64,000 nucleotides of DNA from Ornithinicoccus hortensis. GTDB lineage: Bacteria > Actinomycetota > Actinomycetes > Actinomycetales > Dermatophilaceae. The stretch is from assembly GCF_006716185.1 (NCBI RefSeq), contig NZ_VFOP01000001.1, forward strand, positions 1,054,001 to 1,118,000, in the 5' to 3' direction. Made by a program: the position numbers and the translations under genes. Below, one piece after another: positions 1 through 8,864 of this stretch. How positions within the stretch are numbered: the first letter of the stretch is position 1; the number at the start of each line of letters is the position of its first letter. The notes under the pieces were generated by a model, which saw only the letters and a list, made by a program, of their open reading frames with translations, was not told where the DNA came from and did no database searches.

Positions 1-1888
1 CCTTGGCCACCGTCGCCGGGACGAGTTGCACCTGGTGCACCTCGTCGTGTTCGGTCCCCAGCACGTCGTGCGCCACTCCCGCGGCCGTGAGTGCCCGAGC
101 GGTCGCTGCCACCCGGTCGTCGGGCACGATGAGGCCGACCGAGCCGGGTTGGCGGGCCAGCCCCGCAGCCCGGTCGACGACGGCCGCTACCAGGTCGGCC
201 GCGGCCACCCGGTCGAGGTCGAGCCGGCCCCGGTTCTCCCGGACGGAGACCGGTGCCCCGAGGCCGGGGGCCATGTGCGGGAGCAGCCGGGCGGCATACT
301 CGATCACGGCGGCGGGCACCCGGAAGCCGCGGTCCAGCACCTCCACGTGGGCGCCGTCCTTGCCCAGGTGGCGCAGCGACTCCTGCCACGAGCCGGTCGC
401 CCACGGGGTCGTGCCCTGCGCGATGTCTCCCAGGACGGTCAACGAGCCGGTCGCCGCGCGGCGACCCACCGCGCGCAGCTGCATGGGGGAGAGGTCCTGC
501 GCCTCGTCCAGCACGATGTGCCCCAGGCTCGGCGTGCGCTCGAGGATGTCCCCGAGCTCGTCCAGCAACACCGTGTCGGCCGCTGTCCACCGCGCCGCAC
601 CCTTGGTGCGCGGGGGCCTGTCCCACAGCAGCAGCTCCTGCTCCTCCGCGGTGAGGTCGCTGCCCGCAGCCGCCGCCAGGGCCCCGGGTGAGGACCACAG
701 CTCCCACAACACCTGACGGGGGTCGACGCGCGGCCACAACGTCGTCACGTAGTCCCGGACCGGTTTCGACCGGGCGACCGCGTCCTGCACCCGGTCGTCC
801 GGGGTGTCCCCGGCCCGCTCCATCCGGACCAGCACGGCGTGCGCCAGCCGCTGCGGGAGCATCGCCCTGGCCGCGTCGTACCGGACGCCGCGGGTGCCCA
901 GCTCGTCCAGGATCTCCTGGACCTCGAACGCGCCCACCCGCCACTTGCGGGCACCCCGGGGCACGACCAGCGGTTCCCCGGCACTCCCCACCCTCGCCCA
1001 GACGGCCCGGCGCAACACGTCCGCCAGGCGGGCATCGCCCTTCAGCGTCGCCACCCGGGGGTCGTCCGTGGCGCGGACCGGCACGTCCCCCACCAGCTCC
1101 TCGATCGTGGTGTGCCGCACCTCGATCTCGCCGAGCGCCGGGAGCACGGCGCCGATGTGTTCCAGGAAGGCCCGGTTCGGCCCGACCACGAGGACCCCGG
1201 TGCGGGACAACCGCTCGCGGAAGGCATAGAGCAGCCAGGCCGCCCGGTGCAGGCCGACCGCGGTCTTGCCCGTGCCCGGTGCACCCTGCACGCAGACAGT
1301 GCTGGAGACGTCGGCCCGCACGATCTGGTCCTGCTCGGGCTGGATGGTGGCCACGATGTCGCGCATCGGCCCGATCCGGGGTCGCTCGATCTCGCGGGCC
1401 AGGATGGCCGATCCCCCGGTCTCCCCGGCATCGACGTCACCATCCTGCGGGGCGAGCAGGTGCTCGTCCTCGTATGCCGTGAGCTCGCCCCCGTCGACCC
1501 CGAACCGGCGGCGCAGGACGACCCCCATCGGATAGGTGCGGGACGCCCGGTAGAAGGCAGTGGAGACCTCGGCCCGCCAGTCGATGACGACCGGGTCCCC
1601 CGCGGGGTCGGACACGTGCCGACGTCCGATGTAGTGGGGGCGGGCGGCGGAGCCATCGGTCAGGTCGACGCGGCCGAAGAACAGGGCGCTGCCAGGGTCG
1701 TCCAGCAAGGCCTTGGCCCGCTGCCACAGCGTGTAGGCGAGGTGCTCACCGGCGATCTTGTCGCCGGCGTCGGCCTGCAGGGAGAGGGTGTGCTCGCGCA
1801 TCCGGGCGAGCTCGGAGCGGGCCCTGGCCAGGTGGGCCTGCTCCCGGGCGAGTTCGTGGGCAGGGTCGGGGGCGGGCGGAACGGACAT
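1..1888 (-). CDS. HelD/UvrD-like superfamily 1 ATPase, C-terminus beyond the left edge
   Basis: About 629 residues are present and the frame stays open to the window edge. The N-terminus is charged and probably coiled coil (residues 8-40). A Walker A motif GAPGTGKT lies at residues 202-209 and a Walker B-type DEAQD at about 461-465, the layout of superfamily 1 helicases split by long insertions. In Actinobacteria such proteins with an N-terminal coiled coil are usually HelD/HelR factors that release stalled RNA polymerase; that role is inference, and a UvrD-type DNA helicase remains possible. The start ATG (1888-1886) has GAGGTGG about nine bases upstream. That ribosome site lies in one arm of a 16-bp inverted repeat. 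The gene follows the HtrA gene on the same strand. Confidence 0.75.
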   Translation of the reverse strand, partial: MSVPPAPDPAHELAREQAHLARARSELARMREHTLSLQADAGDKIAGEHLAYTLWQRAKALLDDPGSALFFGRVDLTDGSAARPHYIGRRHVSDPAGDPVVIDWRAEVSTAFYRASRTYPMGVVLRRRFGVDGGELTAYEDEHLLAPQDGDVDAGETGGSAILAREIERPRIGPMRDIVATIQPEQDQIVRADVSSTVCVQGAPGTGKTAVGLHRAAWLLYAFRERLSRTGVLVVGPNRAFLEHIGAVLPALGEIEVRHTTIEELVGDVPVRATDDPRVATLKGDARLADVLRRAVWARVGSAGEPLVVPRGARKWRVGAFEVQEILDELGTRGVRYDAARAMLPQRLAHAVLVRMERAGDTPDDRVQDAVARSKPVRDYVTTLWPRVDPRQVLWELWSSPGALAAAAGSDLTAEEQELLLWDRPPRTKGAARWTAADTVLLDELGDILERTPSLGHIVLDEAQDLSPMQLRAVGRRAATGSLTVLGDIAQGTTPWATGSWQESLRHLGKDGAHVEVLDRGFRVPAAVIEYAARLLPHMAPGLGAPVSVRENRGRLDLDRVAAADLVAAVVDRAAGLARQPGSVGLIVPDDRVAATARALTAAGVAHDVLGTEHDEVHQVQLVPATVAK

Positions 1889-1892
1889 GGAA

Positions 1893-1957
1893 AGGCCACC
1901 TCGGATCGACCAGGCGAAAGGGGGGAGACAAAGACCTTAGCCGATCCGAGGTGGCCT
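1893..1957 (-). promoter_or_regulatory. 16-bp inverted repeat covering the helicase ribosome-binding site
   Basis: AGGCCACCTCGGATCG at 1893-1908 and CGATCCGAGGTGGCCT at 1942-1957 are perfect inverted copies separated by 33 bases. On the minus strand the second arm contains the GAGGTGG ribosome site of the helicase gene, so the folded RNA would hide it. The same stem follows the HtrA stop codon and could act as an RNA 3' end, but no T-tract follows. Which role applies is not decided by sequence. Confidence 0.65.
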
Positions 1958-1968
1958 GGCTGGGGGAA

Positions 1969-3135
1969 TTACTGCTGCTGGTCGTCCGGCCGGGCGTCCA
2001 GCGTCACGGTGACCTCGTGGCGTTCGCCGTCCCGGACGTAGCCCAGGACGACCTCGTCGCCGGTGGTGCGCTGGCGCACCTGCGCGACCAGGGCGAGGGC
2101 GCTGTCCACGCGCTCCCCGTCGATGTCGGTGATGACGTCGCCCTTCTTCAGTCCGGCGGACGCGGCGGGGGAGTCCTCCTCGACCTGGCTGATCCCGGCG
2201 GCGGCGCTGGTGCCGCTGTCCACGGTGGCCGTCGCGTCCTCGAGGCCCACGCCGAGGAAGGCGTGCTCGGCCGTCCCCTCCTCGATGAGCTGCTCGGCGA
2301 TCGAGTCCGCCTCGCTCACCGGGATGGCGAAGCCGATGCCGATGCTGCCGCTCTGGCCGCCCATCGCACCGCTGGACAGGCTCGCGATGGAGGAGTTGAT
2401 CCCGACCAGCGCGCCGGACGCGTCGACCAGGGCGCCGCCGGAGTTGCCGGGGTTGATCGCCGCGCTGGTCTGGATGGCGTTGGTCACGACCGGTGCGGCC
2501 TGGGCCTGCGACATCGGGTCCATCCCCTGCTCGGTCGACTGGGTGGTGACCGGGCGGTCCAGCGCGCTGACGATGCCGGTGGTCACCGTGCCGGACAGGC
2601 CGAGCGGGTTGCCGATCGCCATGACCGGCTGGCCGACGGTGAGTGCCTGGTCGTCGCCGAGGGCGATCGGGACGAGGTCGTCGGGCGGGTCCGTCAACGT
2701 GATCACGGCCAGGTCGGTGGAGGAGTCCTCGCCGGCCACCTCGGCGTCGTAGGCGCGGCCGTCGGCGAGGGTGACCCGCACCCGGTCGGCGCCGGCCACG
2801 ACGTGCGCGTTGGTGACGATGTGCCCCTCGGTGTCCCACACGACGCCGGAGCCGGCGCCCTCGCTGGTCTGGGAGGAGACGCCGATGGAGACCACGCTCG
2901 GTCCCACCTTCTCGGCGATGGTGCCCCAGTCGGACTGGGTGCCCAGCGAGGCATTGGACGCCTGCGTGGTGGCCCGACCGGAGGACTCCACGACGACCGG
3001 CTGGTCATCGGCACCCGCCTGCACCACGGCATACGTGCCGCCGGAGGCAAGGCCCGCCGACAACAACCCGACGGCCAGGATGCCGCCCCAGCGGGATGCG
3101 CGTCCGCCCTGTCGCGGCGTGGTCTGCGTGCTCAT
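1969..3135 (-). CDS. HtrA/DegP-type serine protease with PDZ domain
   Basis: A 388-residue membrane-anchored S1C (HtrA/PepD-like) protease that probably degrades or chaperones misfolded proteins outside the membrane. Residues 18-40 form one hydrophobic segment after a short basic cytoplasmic tail, giving a type II anchor. The catalytic triad is His111 (TNAHVV), Asp141 (STDLAVI) and Ser232 (GNSGGAL). A PDZ domain fills roughly residues 290-380 (FLGVGL, SPAASAGLKKGDVI). I chose ATG 3135 because AGGAGG lies six bases upstream; a longer in-frame start at 3204 has no better ribosome site and would put extra polar residues before the anchor. The gene is divergent from the ehu operon. Confidence 0.92.
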   Translation of the reverse strand: MSTQTTPRQGGRASRWGGILAVGLLSAGLASGGTYAVVQAGADDQPVVVESSGRATTQASNASLGTQSDWGTIAEKVGPSVVSIGVSSQTSEGAGSGVVWDTEGHIVTNAHVVAGADRVRVTLADGRAYDAEVAGEDSSTDLAVITLTDPPDDLVPIALGDDQALTVGQPVMAIGNPLGLSGTVTTGIVSALDRPVTTQSTEQGMDPMSQAQAAPVVTNAIQTSAAINPGNSGGALVDASGALVGINSSIASLSSGAMGGQSGSIGIGFAIPVSEADSIAEQLIEEGTAEHAFLGVGLEDATATVDSGTSAAAGISQVEEDSPAASAGLKKGDVITDIDGERVDSALALVAQVRQRTTGDEVVLGYVRDGERHEVTVTLDARPDDQQQ

Positions 3136-3284
3136 GTCGTCCTCCTGTGCGCGGCTGGCAGGGCTCTGTGCGCTGCCTCGGACACCATGGAAACCCCTCC
3201 ACATCGAGAAATCCTGGAAGAAATCTGGGAGTCCGCTGGGGATCTCGATCCGGAAACGATTTGGCCCGGAACCGGCCGATGCAC

Positions 3285-3313
3285 TTGAAGCGCGCCGCGG
3301 AACTGCCTACGTT
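3285..3313 (+). promoter_or_regulatory. Sigma-70-type promoter of the ehu operon
   Basis: TTGAAG (3285-3290) and TACGTT (3308-3313) are separated by exactly 17 bases, close to the actinobacterial housekeeping pattern TTGACN-17-TANNNT. Transcription would begin near 3320, giving a leader of about 83 bases before the ATG at 3403. Confidence 0.55.
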
Positions 3314-3322
3314 CGAACAGAT

Positions 3323-3402
3323 CCTCAGCCCCACACGGGGCGCGCGCCCCACGGTAAGACCCGTGAGGTGGGAGCCGCGCCCCGGCAACCGAAAGGACCA
3401 GC
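3323..3402 (+). other. Structured 5' leader of ehuB, unidentified
   Basis: The leader contains a perfect 14-bp palindrome GGGGCGCGCGCCCC (3337-3350). Two alternative longer pairings are visible: CCTCA (3323-3327) with TGAGG, and CACGGG with CCCGTG. It ends with a GGCAACC sequence before the GAAAGGA ribosome site. Parts resemble the SAM-I riboswitch core (GGTGG-AG, CCGGCAACC), but the middle helices of that family are missing. I do not assign a known riboswitch. Confidence 0.3.
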
Positions 3403-4434
3403 ATGAAGATCCAGGGACGCAACCGGGGAGGCGTGTTCGTCGCCTGCTTGGCGGCCGGAGCGCTCGTGCTCACCGCGTGCGGCAGCAAGGATGACGCCGG
3501 GACCGGTGGTGGCGACGGCGACGGCGGTGGTGACACCGGGAACTCCGAGGGAGCCGGCCTGCTGGAGGAACTGCAGGAGCAGGGCACGATCACCGTCGCC
3601 TTCGCCGGTGAGCAGCCCTACAGCTGGGAGGACGACAACGGCGAGCTGACCGGCGCCACGATCGCCCTGGACCGGGAGATCTACAAGGCCCTGGGCATCG
3701 ACACCGTCGAGGGACAGTACGTCGACTGGAACGCCCTCATCCCCGGGCTGAACAAGGGCGAGTACGACTCCGTCTCGGCCGGTATGTCGATCCTGCCGGA
3801 CCGCTGCGCGCAGGCCTCCTTCTCCAAGCCGACGCTGATGTACACCACCGGCCTGATGGTCCCCGAGGGCAACCCGATGGGGCTGACCGACCTGCAGAGC
3901 ATCGTCGACGCCGACGCGCTGGTGGCCGTGCAGTCCGCCACCATCGAGCAGGGCTACCTCGAGGACGACATGGGCTACGGCAACACGATGAGCGTGGCCA
4001 GCTCCCTCGACGGCATGGAGGCCGTCGCCAGCGGCCAGGCCGACGCCTTCGCGCTGACGGCCATCTCGCTGCGCACGATGGCCGAGAACAACCCCGACCA
4101 GCCGGTCGAGGTCACCGAGGCGTTCACCGCCGAGATCGACGGTGTGCCGCAGATCAGCGCCGGTGCGACCGTCTTCCGCAACGAGGACAACGACCTGCGC
4201 GAGGCCTACAACGCCGAGCTGGAGAAGATCGTCAACGACCCGGAGCGGTTCGAGGAGATCGTCGGTGAGTTCGGCTTCTCCGACGCCGAGCGTCCCGCCG
4301 AGGGGCTCACGGTCGAGATGTTCTGCGATGGCAGCGACGAGAGCCTCACCGAGGCCAACGACATCCAGAACGCCAAGGGAAGTGGGGAAGACTCCGACTC
4401 CGGTGACGACGCCGGGGCGACCAGCGAGGACTGA
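3403..4434 (+). CDS. Amino-acid/ectoine-type ABC substrate-binding lipoprotein (EhuB-like)
   Basis: A 343-residue solute-binding protein of the family 3 (His/Glu/ectoine) type. A signal peptide ends in the lipobox LTAC (Cys at about residue 26), so it should be lipid-anchored outside the cell. An acidic, Gly-rich linker follows. The mature domain carries features I associate with EhuB, notably GLNKGEYDSVSAGMSI followed by LPDRC. The tail after residue 320 is acidic (GSGEDSDSGDD). It is first in a four-gene operon with two permeases and one ATPase, all in ehuBCDA order. Ectoine/hydroxyectoine is my preferred substrate; a polar amino acid cannot be excluded. The ribosome site is GAAAGGA. Confidence 0.72.
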   Translation: MKIQGRNRGGVFVACLAAGALVLTACGSKDDAGTGGGDGDGGGDTGNSEGAGLLEELQEQGTITVAFAGEQPYSWEDDNGELTGATIALDREIYKALGIDTVEGQYVDWNALIPGLNKGEYDSVSAGMSILPDRCAQASFSKPTLMYTTGLMVPEGNPMGLTDLQSIVDADALVAVQSATIEQGYLEDDMGYGNTMSVASSLDGMEAVASGQADAFALTAISLRTMAENNPDQPVEVTEAFTAEIDGVPQISAGATVFRNEDNDLREAYNAELEKIVNDPERFEEIVGEFGFSDAERPAEGLTVEMFCDGSDESLTEANDIQNAKGSGEDSDSGDDAGATSED

Positions 4435-4445
4435 GGACCACTCGC

Positions 4446-5174
4446 GTGGGTGACTTCTTCTCCGATGTTGGCACGACGCTGCCGAGGTTGATCGAGAACG
4501 GTCTCCAGACCACTCTCTACGCCTTCCTCGGCGGCGCCGTGCTGATGATGATCGTCGCGGTGGTCCTCGGTGTGACGCTGCACCAGGGACCCCGCTGGGC
4601 ACAGGTGATCTCGCGGATCATCGTCGAGGTCTTCCGCGGGACCAGCCTGGTGGTCCAGTTGTTCTTCCTCTTCTACGTGATCCCCACGGTGGCCAGGGAC
4701 ATGGGCTACGACTTCGACCTGGGCGGCATGTGGAGCGCCATCATCGGTCTCGGGCTCAACTACGGCGCCTACGGTGCCGAGGTGGTCCGGGGGTCGTTGA
4801 ACGCGGTGCCCAAGGGCCAGTGGGAGACCACGACGGCGTTGTCGATGCCGTGGTTCACCAAGTTCCGCCGGGTCATCTGGCCGCAGGCGTGGGCGCTGAT
4901 GCTCCCCGGCTTCAACAACCTCGCCGTGATGCTCGTCAAGGGCACCGCCGCGGTGAGCCTGGTGCTGTTGCACGACGTGACCTTCGACGCCTCGATCGCT
5001 CGGCGTAGCGTCGGCACCTGGGTCTCCTTCGGCAGCGCCATGCTGATCTACCTGGTCATCGCGCTCATCGTGTCCTCGGTCTTCCGGTGGATGGAGCGCC
5101 GGGCCCAGCAACGGTTGGGCTTCAAGGTGAGCCGGCGGGATGCGGACGCTGCGGTCGCAGAGGCGGTCGCCTGA
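4446..5174 (+). CDS. ABC transporter permease (EhuC-like)
   Basis: A 242-residue membrane permease of the His/Glu/Gln type with about five transmembrane segments. The EAA loop around residues 115-150 (YGAYGAEVVRGSL ... GQWETTTALSMP) is the ATPase contact typical of polar amino-acid importers. GTG is the start, 11 bases after the ehuB stop. The C-terminal tail is basic and then acidic. Its stop overlaps the next permease's ATG (TGATG), so the two subunits are probably translated in step to form a heterodimer. Confidence 0.85.
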   Translation: MGDFFSDVGTTLPRLIENGLQTTLYAFLGGAVLMMIVAVVLGVTLHQGPRWAQVISRIIVEVFRGTSLVVQLFFLFYVIPTVARDMGYDFDLGGMWSAIIGLGLNYGAYGAEVVRGSLNAVPKGQWETTTALSMPWFTKFRRVIWPQAWALMLPGFNNLAVMLVKGTAAVSLVLLHDVTFDASIARRSVGTWVSFGSAMLIYLVIALIVSSVFRWMERRAQQRLGFKVSRRDADAAVAEAVA

Positions 5175-5830
5175 TGGTTCTCTTCGATCCCGAGCTGTTC
5201 ATGGAGGCCCTCCCGATCCTGCTGGAGGCCTTCCTCAAGGTGACCTTGGTCGCGACGGTGCTCGGCTCACTGATCGCCGTCGTGCTGGGTCTGGTCTGGG
5301 CCATCGGTGTCCGCCAGCTGCCGAAGGTGCTGGGGTACCCGTTGAAATGGGCGTTGGACGTGATCCGGATGACGCCGCTGCCGGTGCAGTTGCTGTTCGC
5401 CCTCGGCATCGTGGTGGGATTCGCCCCGCGCTTCGACCGCCTCACCATCGGCATCGTCGTCCTCGGCGTGCACTACTCGACCTACATGGCCGAGTCCTAC
5501 CGGGGCGGCATCGAGTCGATCCGGCAGGGACAGTGGGAGGCCGCCACCGCGTTGAGCCTGCCCCAGTCGCGCACTTGGCGGGCGGTCATCCTGCCGCAGG
5601 CGATCCGCAACACCCTGCCCTCCCTGGGCAACTGGATGATCGCCATGTTCAAGGACACGCCGTTCTTGATCTTCATCTCAGTGCCGGAGATGGTCACCGA
5701 GGCCCAGGAGTTCGGTGGAAAGCACTTCACCTACATCGAGGCGTTCACGGTCGCCGGCCTGATCTTCCTCGCGGCCAGTTATCCGACGGCGCTCCTGATG
5801 AAGAAACTGGAGAAGAAACTTGCCTACTGA
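5174..5830 (+). CDS. ABC transporter permease (EhuD-like)
   Basis: The second permease, 218 residues, with about five transmembrane segments and the EAA loop (STYMAESYRGGIESIRQGQWEA begins near residue 105). The start ATG at 5174 overlaps the preceding stop; a longer frame exists upstream but would run inside the previous gene without purpose. The end overlaps the ATPase gene by 11 bases, again implying coupled translation. Confidence 0.85.
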   Translation: MVLFDPELFMEALPILLEAFLKVTLVATVLGSLIAVVLGLVWAIGVRQLPKVLGYPLKWALDVIRMTPLPVQLLFALGIVVGFAPRFDRLTIGIVVLGVHYSTYMAESYRGGIESIRQGQWEAATALSLPQSRTWRAVILPQAIRNTLPSLGNWMIAMFKDTPFLIFISVPEMVTEAQEFGGKHFTYIEAFTVAGLIFLAASYPTALLMKKLEKKLAY

Positions 5831-6623
5831 CAACCAGCCGACCCCGGACGGGGCTACGACAACCCCCCGGATCGAGTTCAAGAACGTGGTGAAGAAGTTC
5901 GGTGACCTCACGGTGCTGAACAACCTCAACCTGACCGTGGGTCACGGGGAGCGGGTCACCCTCATCGGCCCCAGCGGCTCCGGCAAGACGACCATCCTCC
6001 GGTTGCTGATGACGCTGGAAGACCTCACCGACGGGTATATCTTCGTCGACGGCGCCCCGCTCACCCACGCCGAGCGAGGTGGGAAGCGGGTGGCGCTGAA
6101 GCCCAAGGAGGTCAGCAAGACCCGGCGGCGGATCGGCATGGTCTTCCAGCAGTTCAACCTGTTCCCCAACATGTCGGTGATCGAGAACATCATCGAGGCG
6201 CCGGTGCACGTGCTCGGCAAGAAGCCGGAGGAGGCCCGGGTCGAGGCCAAGGGCCTGCTGGAGAAGGTCGGGTTGGCCGCCAAGGCCGACGCGCACCCCA
6301 TGCAGTTGTCCGGTGGGCAGCAGCAACGGGTGGCGATCGCCCGGGCACTGGCCATGCACCCCGAGATCATCTGCCTCGACGAGGTCACCTCGGCGCTGGA
6401 CCCCGAGCTGGTCGGTGACGTGCTGAACACGCTGCGCGACCTGGCCCAGGAGACCGACATCACGATGCTCATCGTGACCCACGAGATGCAGTTCGCCCGG
6501 GACGTGTCCAACCGGGTCATGATGTTCGACGGCGGCCAGATCGTGGAGGAGGGGTCCCCGGACAAGATCTTCACCGACCCCGACCACAACCGCACCAAGA
6601 AGTTCCTGGAGGCCGTCCTCTGA
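5820..6623 (+). CDS. ABC transporter ATP-binding protein (EhuA-like)
   Basis: A 267-residue nucleotide-binding subunit that powers the importer. Walker A GPSGSGKT is at residues 50-57, followed by the Q-loop (VFQQFNLFP), the signature LSGGQQQRVAIARAL, Walker B IICLDEVTSALDP and the switch His in VTHEM. The DPELV after Walker B and the FARDVSNRVMMFDGG segment match EhuA proteins as I remember them. The start appears to be TTG at 5820 with GGAG about ten bases upstream; no ATG or GTG fits the conserved N-terminus. It closes the operon and faces the convergent histidine kinase gene. Confidence 0.82.
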   Translation: MPTDNQPTPDGATTTPRIEFKNVVKKFGDLTVLNNLNLTVGHGERVTLIGPSGSGKTTILRLLMTLEDLTDGYIFVDGAPLTHAERGGKRVALKPKEVSKTRRRIGMVFQQFNLFPNMSVIENIIEAPVHVLGKKPEEARVEAKGLLEKVGLAAKADAHPMQLSGGQQQRVAIARALAMHPEIICLDEVTSALDPELVGDVLNTLRDLAQETDITMLIVTHEMQFARDVSNRVMMFDGGQIVEEGSPDKIFTDPDHNRTKKFLEAVL

Positions 6624-6630
6624 GGACGGC
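6612..6630 (+). terminator. Hairpin enclosing the ehuA stop codon
   Basis: GCCGTCC (6612-6618) and GGACGGC (6624-6630) form a perfect 7-bp stem with the loop TCTGA, which contains the TGA stop codon. It lies between two convergent genes. There is no T-tract, as is common for high-GC intrinsic terminators, so the call is tentative. Confidence 0.35.
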
Positions 6631-6656
6631 GGGACGACCCGCGGACAGCCCCCCGG

Positions 6657-8144
6657 TCAGGAGGCGTCGGCCGGTTCGGTGGTGAGGTGCAGCGGCAGCT
6701 CGACACGGAACGTGGCGCCCCCGCCGGGGGTCTGCAGGTGGCGGACCGTCCCGCCGTGCCGGGCCACGATGGCCGCGACGATGGCCAGCCCCAGGCCGGT
6801 GCCGCCGCTGGACCGGTTGCGCGAGGGATCCGCGCGGTAGAACCGCTCGAACACCCGGTCGGCGACGTCCGGCGGGATGCCCGGCCCGTGGTCCCGGATC
6901 TCCACCACGGCGCGTCCCCCTGAGCTCCCGAGGGCCACCTCCAGCGGGGTCCGGTCCGGGGTGTGCTCCAGGGCGTTGGCCACCAGGTTGGTGAAGACCT
7001 GCCGCAACCCGTGGTCGTCGCCCATGGTGTGGACCCCGGAGAGGCCCTCCGCGGCGGGGTCCAACGGCACCAGCCGGATGTCCCGGTCGTCCCGGCGCAC
7101 CCGGGCGTCCTGGACGGTGTCGGCGGCGAGCACGGTGAGGTCGACGTCCCGCGGCTGCGTGGCCGGTTGGCTGTCGAGCCTGGTCAGCAGCAGCAGGTCC
7201 TCCACCAACCGGGCCATCCGGCCGGCCTCGTTCTCGATCCGGCTCATCGCCCCGGCCACGTCCTCGGGCTCGCGCACGCCCCCCACGCGGTACAGCTCGG
7301 CATACCCCTTCACCGTGGCCAACGGGGTCCGCAGCTCGTGCGAGGCGTCCGCCACGAACTGCCGCATCCGCTGCTCCGAGGCCTCCCGCACCGCGAAAGA
7401 GTGCTCGATGCGCGCCAGCATCCTGTTCAGCGAGTCCGACAACGAAGCCACCTCGTCGTGGGCGGCCCGCGGCGGGATCCGGCTGGTGAGGTCCCCGGCG
7501 GCGATCGCCCGGGCGGTGTCCTCGATCCGGCCGAGCGGACGGAACGAGCGGCGCACCGCGAACCAGCCGAGCAGGGCGACGGCCGCGAGCGTGCAGAAGC
7601 CGACGATGCTGCTGAGGAGGACCAGTTGTCGCACGGTGCTCTGCACGGGGGCGAGCGGGACCGCGACGGCGACGGTCAGCTGGCCGCTGCGGTGCCGGTC
7701 GGCCAGCACCCGCCACTGCCCGTCGGACCCCTCGCCCCGCACCGTGAAATAGAACGGTCCCTCGGCGAACCGCGGGTCGTCCCAGGCCACGGCGCTCAGG
7801 TCGGGACGGATCTCCTGGCTGCGCGGCGCCCAGGCGATGGCCTGGTTCGTCTCGCGGTGCGTAATCACCAGGTAGAACGGGGTCGAGGGCAGGTAGTCCT
7901 CGCCGGGGTCCGGCTGGTTCATCAGCTGGGCCACCGCGCTGTCGGCCAACGGGTCCAGGTAGGAGCGCAGGTCCGAGTCCGTGCGGTCGGTCAGGTAGTC
8001 GCGCAGCAGGTATGCCGTGAGCGTGGTCGTGACGAGGAACGCGGTGAGGGTGAGCAGCACGACCACCGAGACGAGGCGTGCGGTCAGCGACAGGTTGTGC
8101 AGCCGGGTATAGACCCGGTGGCGGGCTCCGGCCAGGGGGGTCAC
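6657..8144 (-). CDS. Membrane sensor histidine kinase of an OmpR-type pair
   Basis: A 495-residue kinase. Transmembrane helices at about 23-48 and 175-200 flank an extracytoplasmic sensor of about 125 residues with no domain I recognise. A HAMP domain follows (about 200-252), then HisKA with His269 in DASHELRTPL, and HATPase_c with N box NLVANALEHT, G1 DHGPGIP and G2 GGTGLGLAI. It autophosphorylates and passes phosphate to the regulator encoded just upstream. Its GTG start (8144) overlaps the regulator's stop by four bases (GTGA). TrcS-, MprB- and CseC-like assignments are all plausible; the stimulus cannot be read from sequence. Confidence 0.9.
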   Translation of the reverse strand: MTPLAGARHRVYTRLHNLSLTARLVSVVVLLTLTAFLVTTTLTAYLLRDYLTDRTDSDLRSYLDPLADSAVAQLMNQPDPGEDYLPSTPFYLVITHRETNQAIAWAPRSQEIRPDLSAVAWDDPRFAEGPFYFTVRGEGSDGQWRVLADRHRSGQLTVAVAVPLAPVQSTVRQLVLLSSIVGFCTLAAVALLGWFAVRRSFRPLGRIEDTARAIAAGDLTSRIPPRAAHDEVASLSDSLNRMLARIEHSFAVREASEQRMRQFVADASHELRTPLATVKGYAELYRVGGVREPEDVAGAMSRIENEAGRMARLVEDLLLLTRLDSQPATQPRDVDLTVLAADTVQDARVRRDDRDIRLVPLDPAAEGLSGVHTMGDDHGLRQVFTNLVANALEHTPDRTPLEVALGSSGGRAVVEIRDHGPGIPPDVADRVFERFYRADPSRNRSSGGTGLGLAIVAAIVARHGGTVRHLQTPGGGATFRVELPLHLTTEPADAS

Positions 8145-8845
8145 GCGTTCTCGCGGGGCTCTCGCAGCACGTAGCCGACGCCGCGCTTGGTGTGGATCAG
8201 GGGCGGGCCGTCCACGTCGACCTTGCGCCGCAGGTAGGAGATGTAGGACTCCACGATGCCCATCTCACCACGGAAGTCGTAGTCCCACACGTGGTCCAGG
8301 ATCTGCGACTTGGACAGCACCCGCCCGCGGTTGAGCATCAGGTAGCGCAACAGCTTGAACTCGGTGGGCGAGACCTCGATGACCTTGCCGTTGCGGCGCA
8401 CCTCGTGGCTGTCCTCGTCGAGCTCCAGGTCGGCCACCCGCAGGGCGGTGTCGTCCTCGTCCTCGACGGCGGTCGTGCGACGCAGGACCGCACGGATCCG
8501 GGCGACCACCTCCTCCAGGCTGAACGGCTTGGTGACGTAGTCGTCGCCCCCGACGGTGAGCCCCTTGACCTTGTCGTCCAGGGAGTCCCGGGCGGTGAGG
8601 AAGACGATGGGCACCTGGCGTCCGGCCTCGCGCAGCCGGCGGGTGACGGTGAAACCGTCCATGTCCGGCAACATCACGTCCATCACGGCGAGGTCGATGT
8701 CGTGCTCGGAGGCCATCTTCAGGGCGGTGTTCCCGTCGGCGGCAGCGTGCACCTGGAACCCGGCGAACTTCAGGCTGGTGGCCAGGAGCTCACGAATGTT
8801 CGTCTCGTCCTCGACCACGAGCAGGGTCGCTTCAGGTGTACTCAT
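8141..8845 (-). CDS. OmpR/PhoB-family response regulator
   Basis: A 234-residue DNA-binding regulator. The receiver domain (about 6-120) has the acidic pocket VEDE, phospho-acceptor Asp56 (VMDVMLPD), Thr in FLTARD and Lys in VTKPF. The winged-helix output domain (about 140-230) ends with the usual RGVGYVL. It is first in an operon with the sensor kinase. The ATG at 8845 lies 20 bases from a perfect 11-bp tandem repeat, the spacing this family recognises, so autoregulation is likely. TrcR-like ancestry is a guess. Confidence 0.92.
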   Translation of the reverse strand: MSTPEATLLVVEDETNIRELLATSLKFAGFQVHAAADGNTALKMASEHDIDLAVMDVMLPDMDGFTVTRRLREAGRQVPIVFLTARDSLDDKVKGLTVGGDDYVTKPFSLEEVVARIRAVLRRTTAVEDEDDTALRVADLELDEDSHEVRRNGKVIEVSPTEFKLLRYLMLNRGRVLSKSQILDHVWDYDFRGEMGIVESYISYLRRKVDVDGPPLIHTKRGVGYVLREPRENA

Positions 8846-8864
8846 GACTCCCAGTGTCCGGCCT

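Noticed and set aside
3360-3402. SAM-I riboswitch before ehuB
   Set aside because: Only GGTGG-AG and CCGGCAACC resemble it; the central helices and the downstream half are missing and the distance to the ATG is too short.
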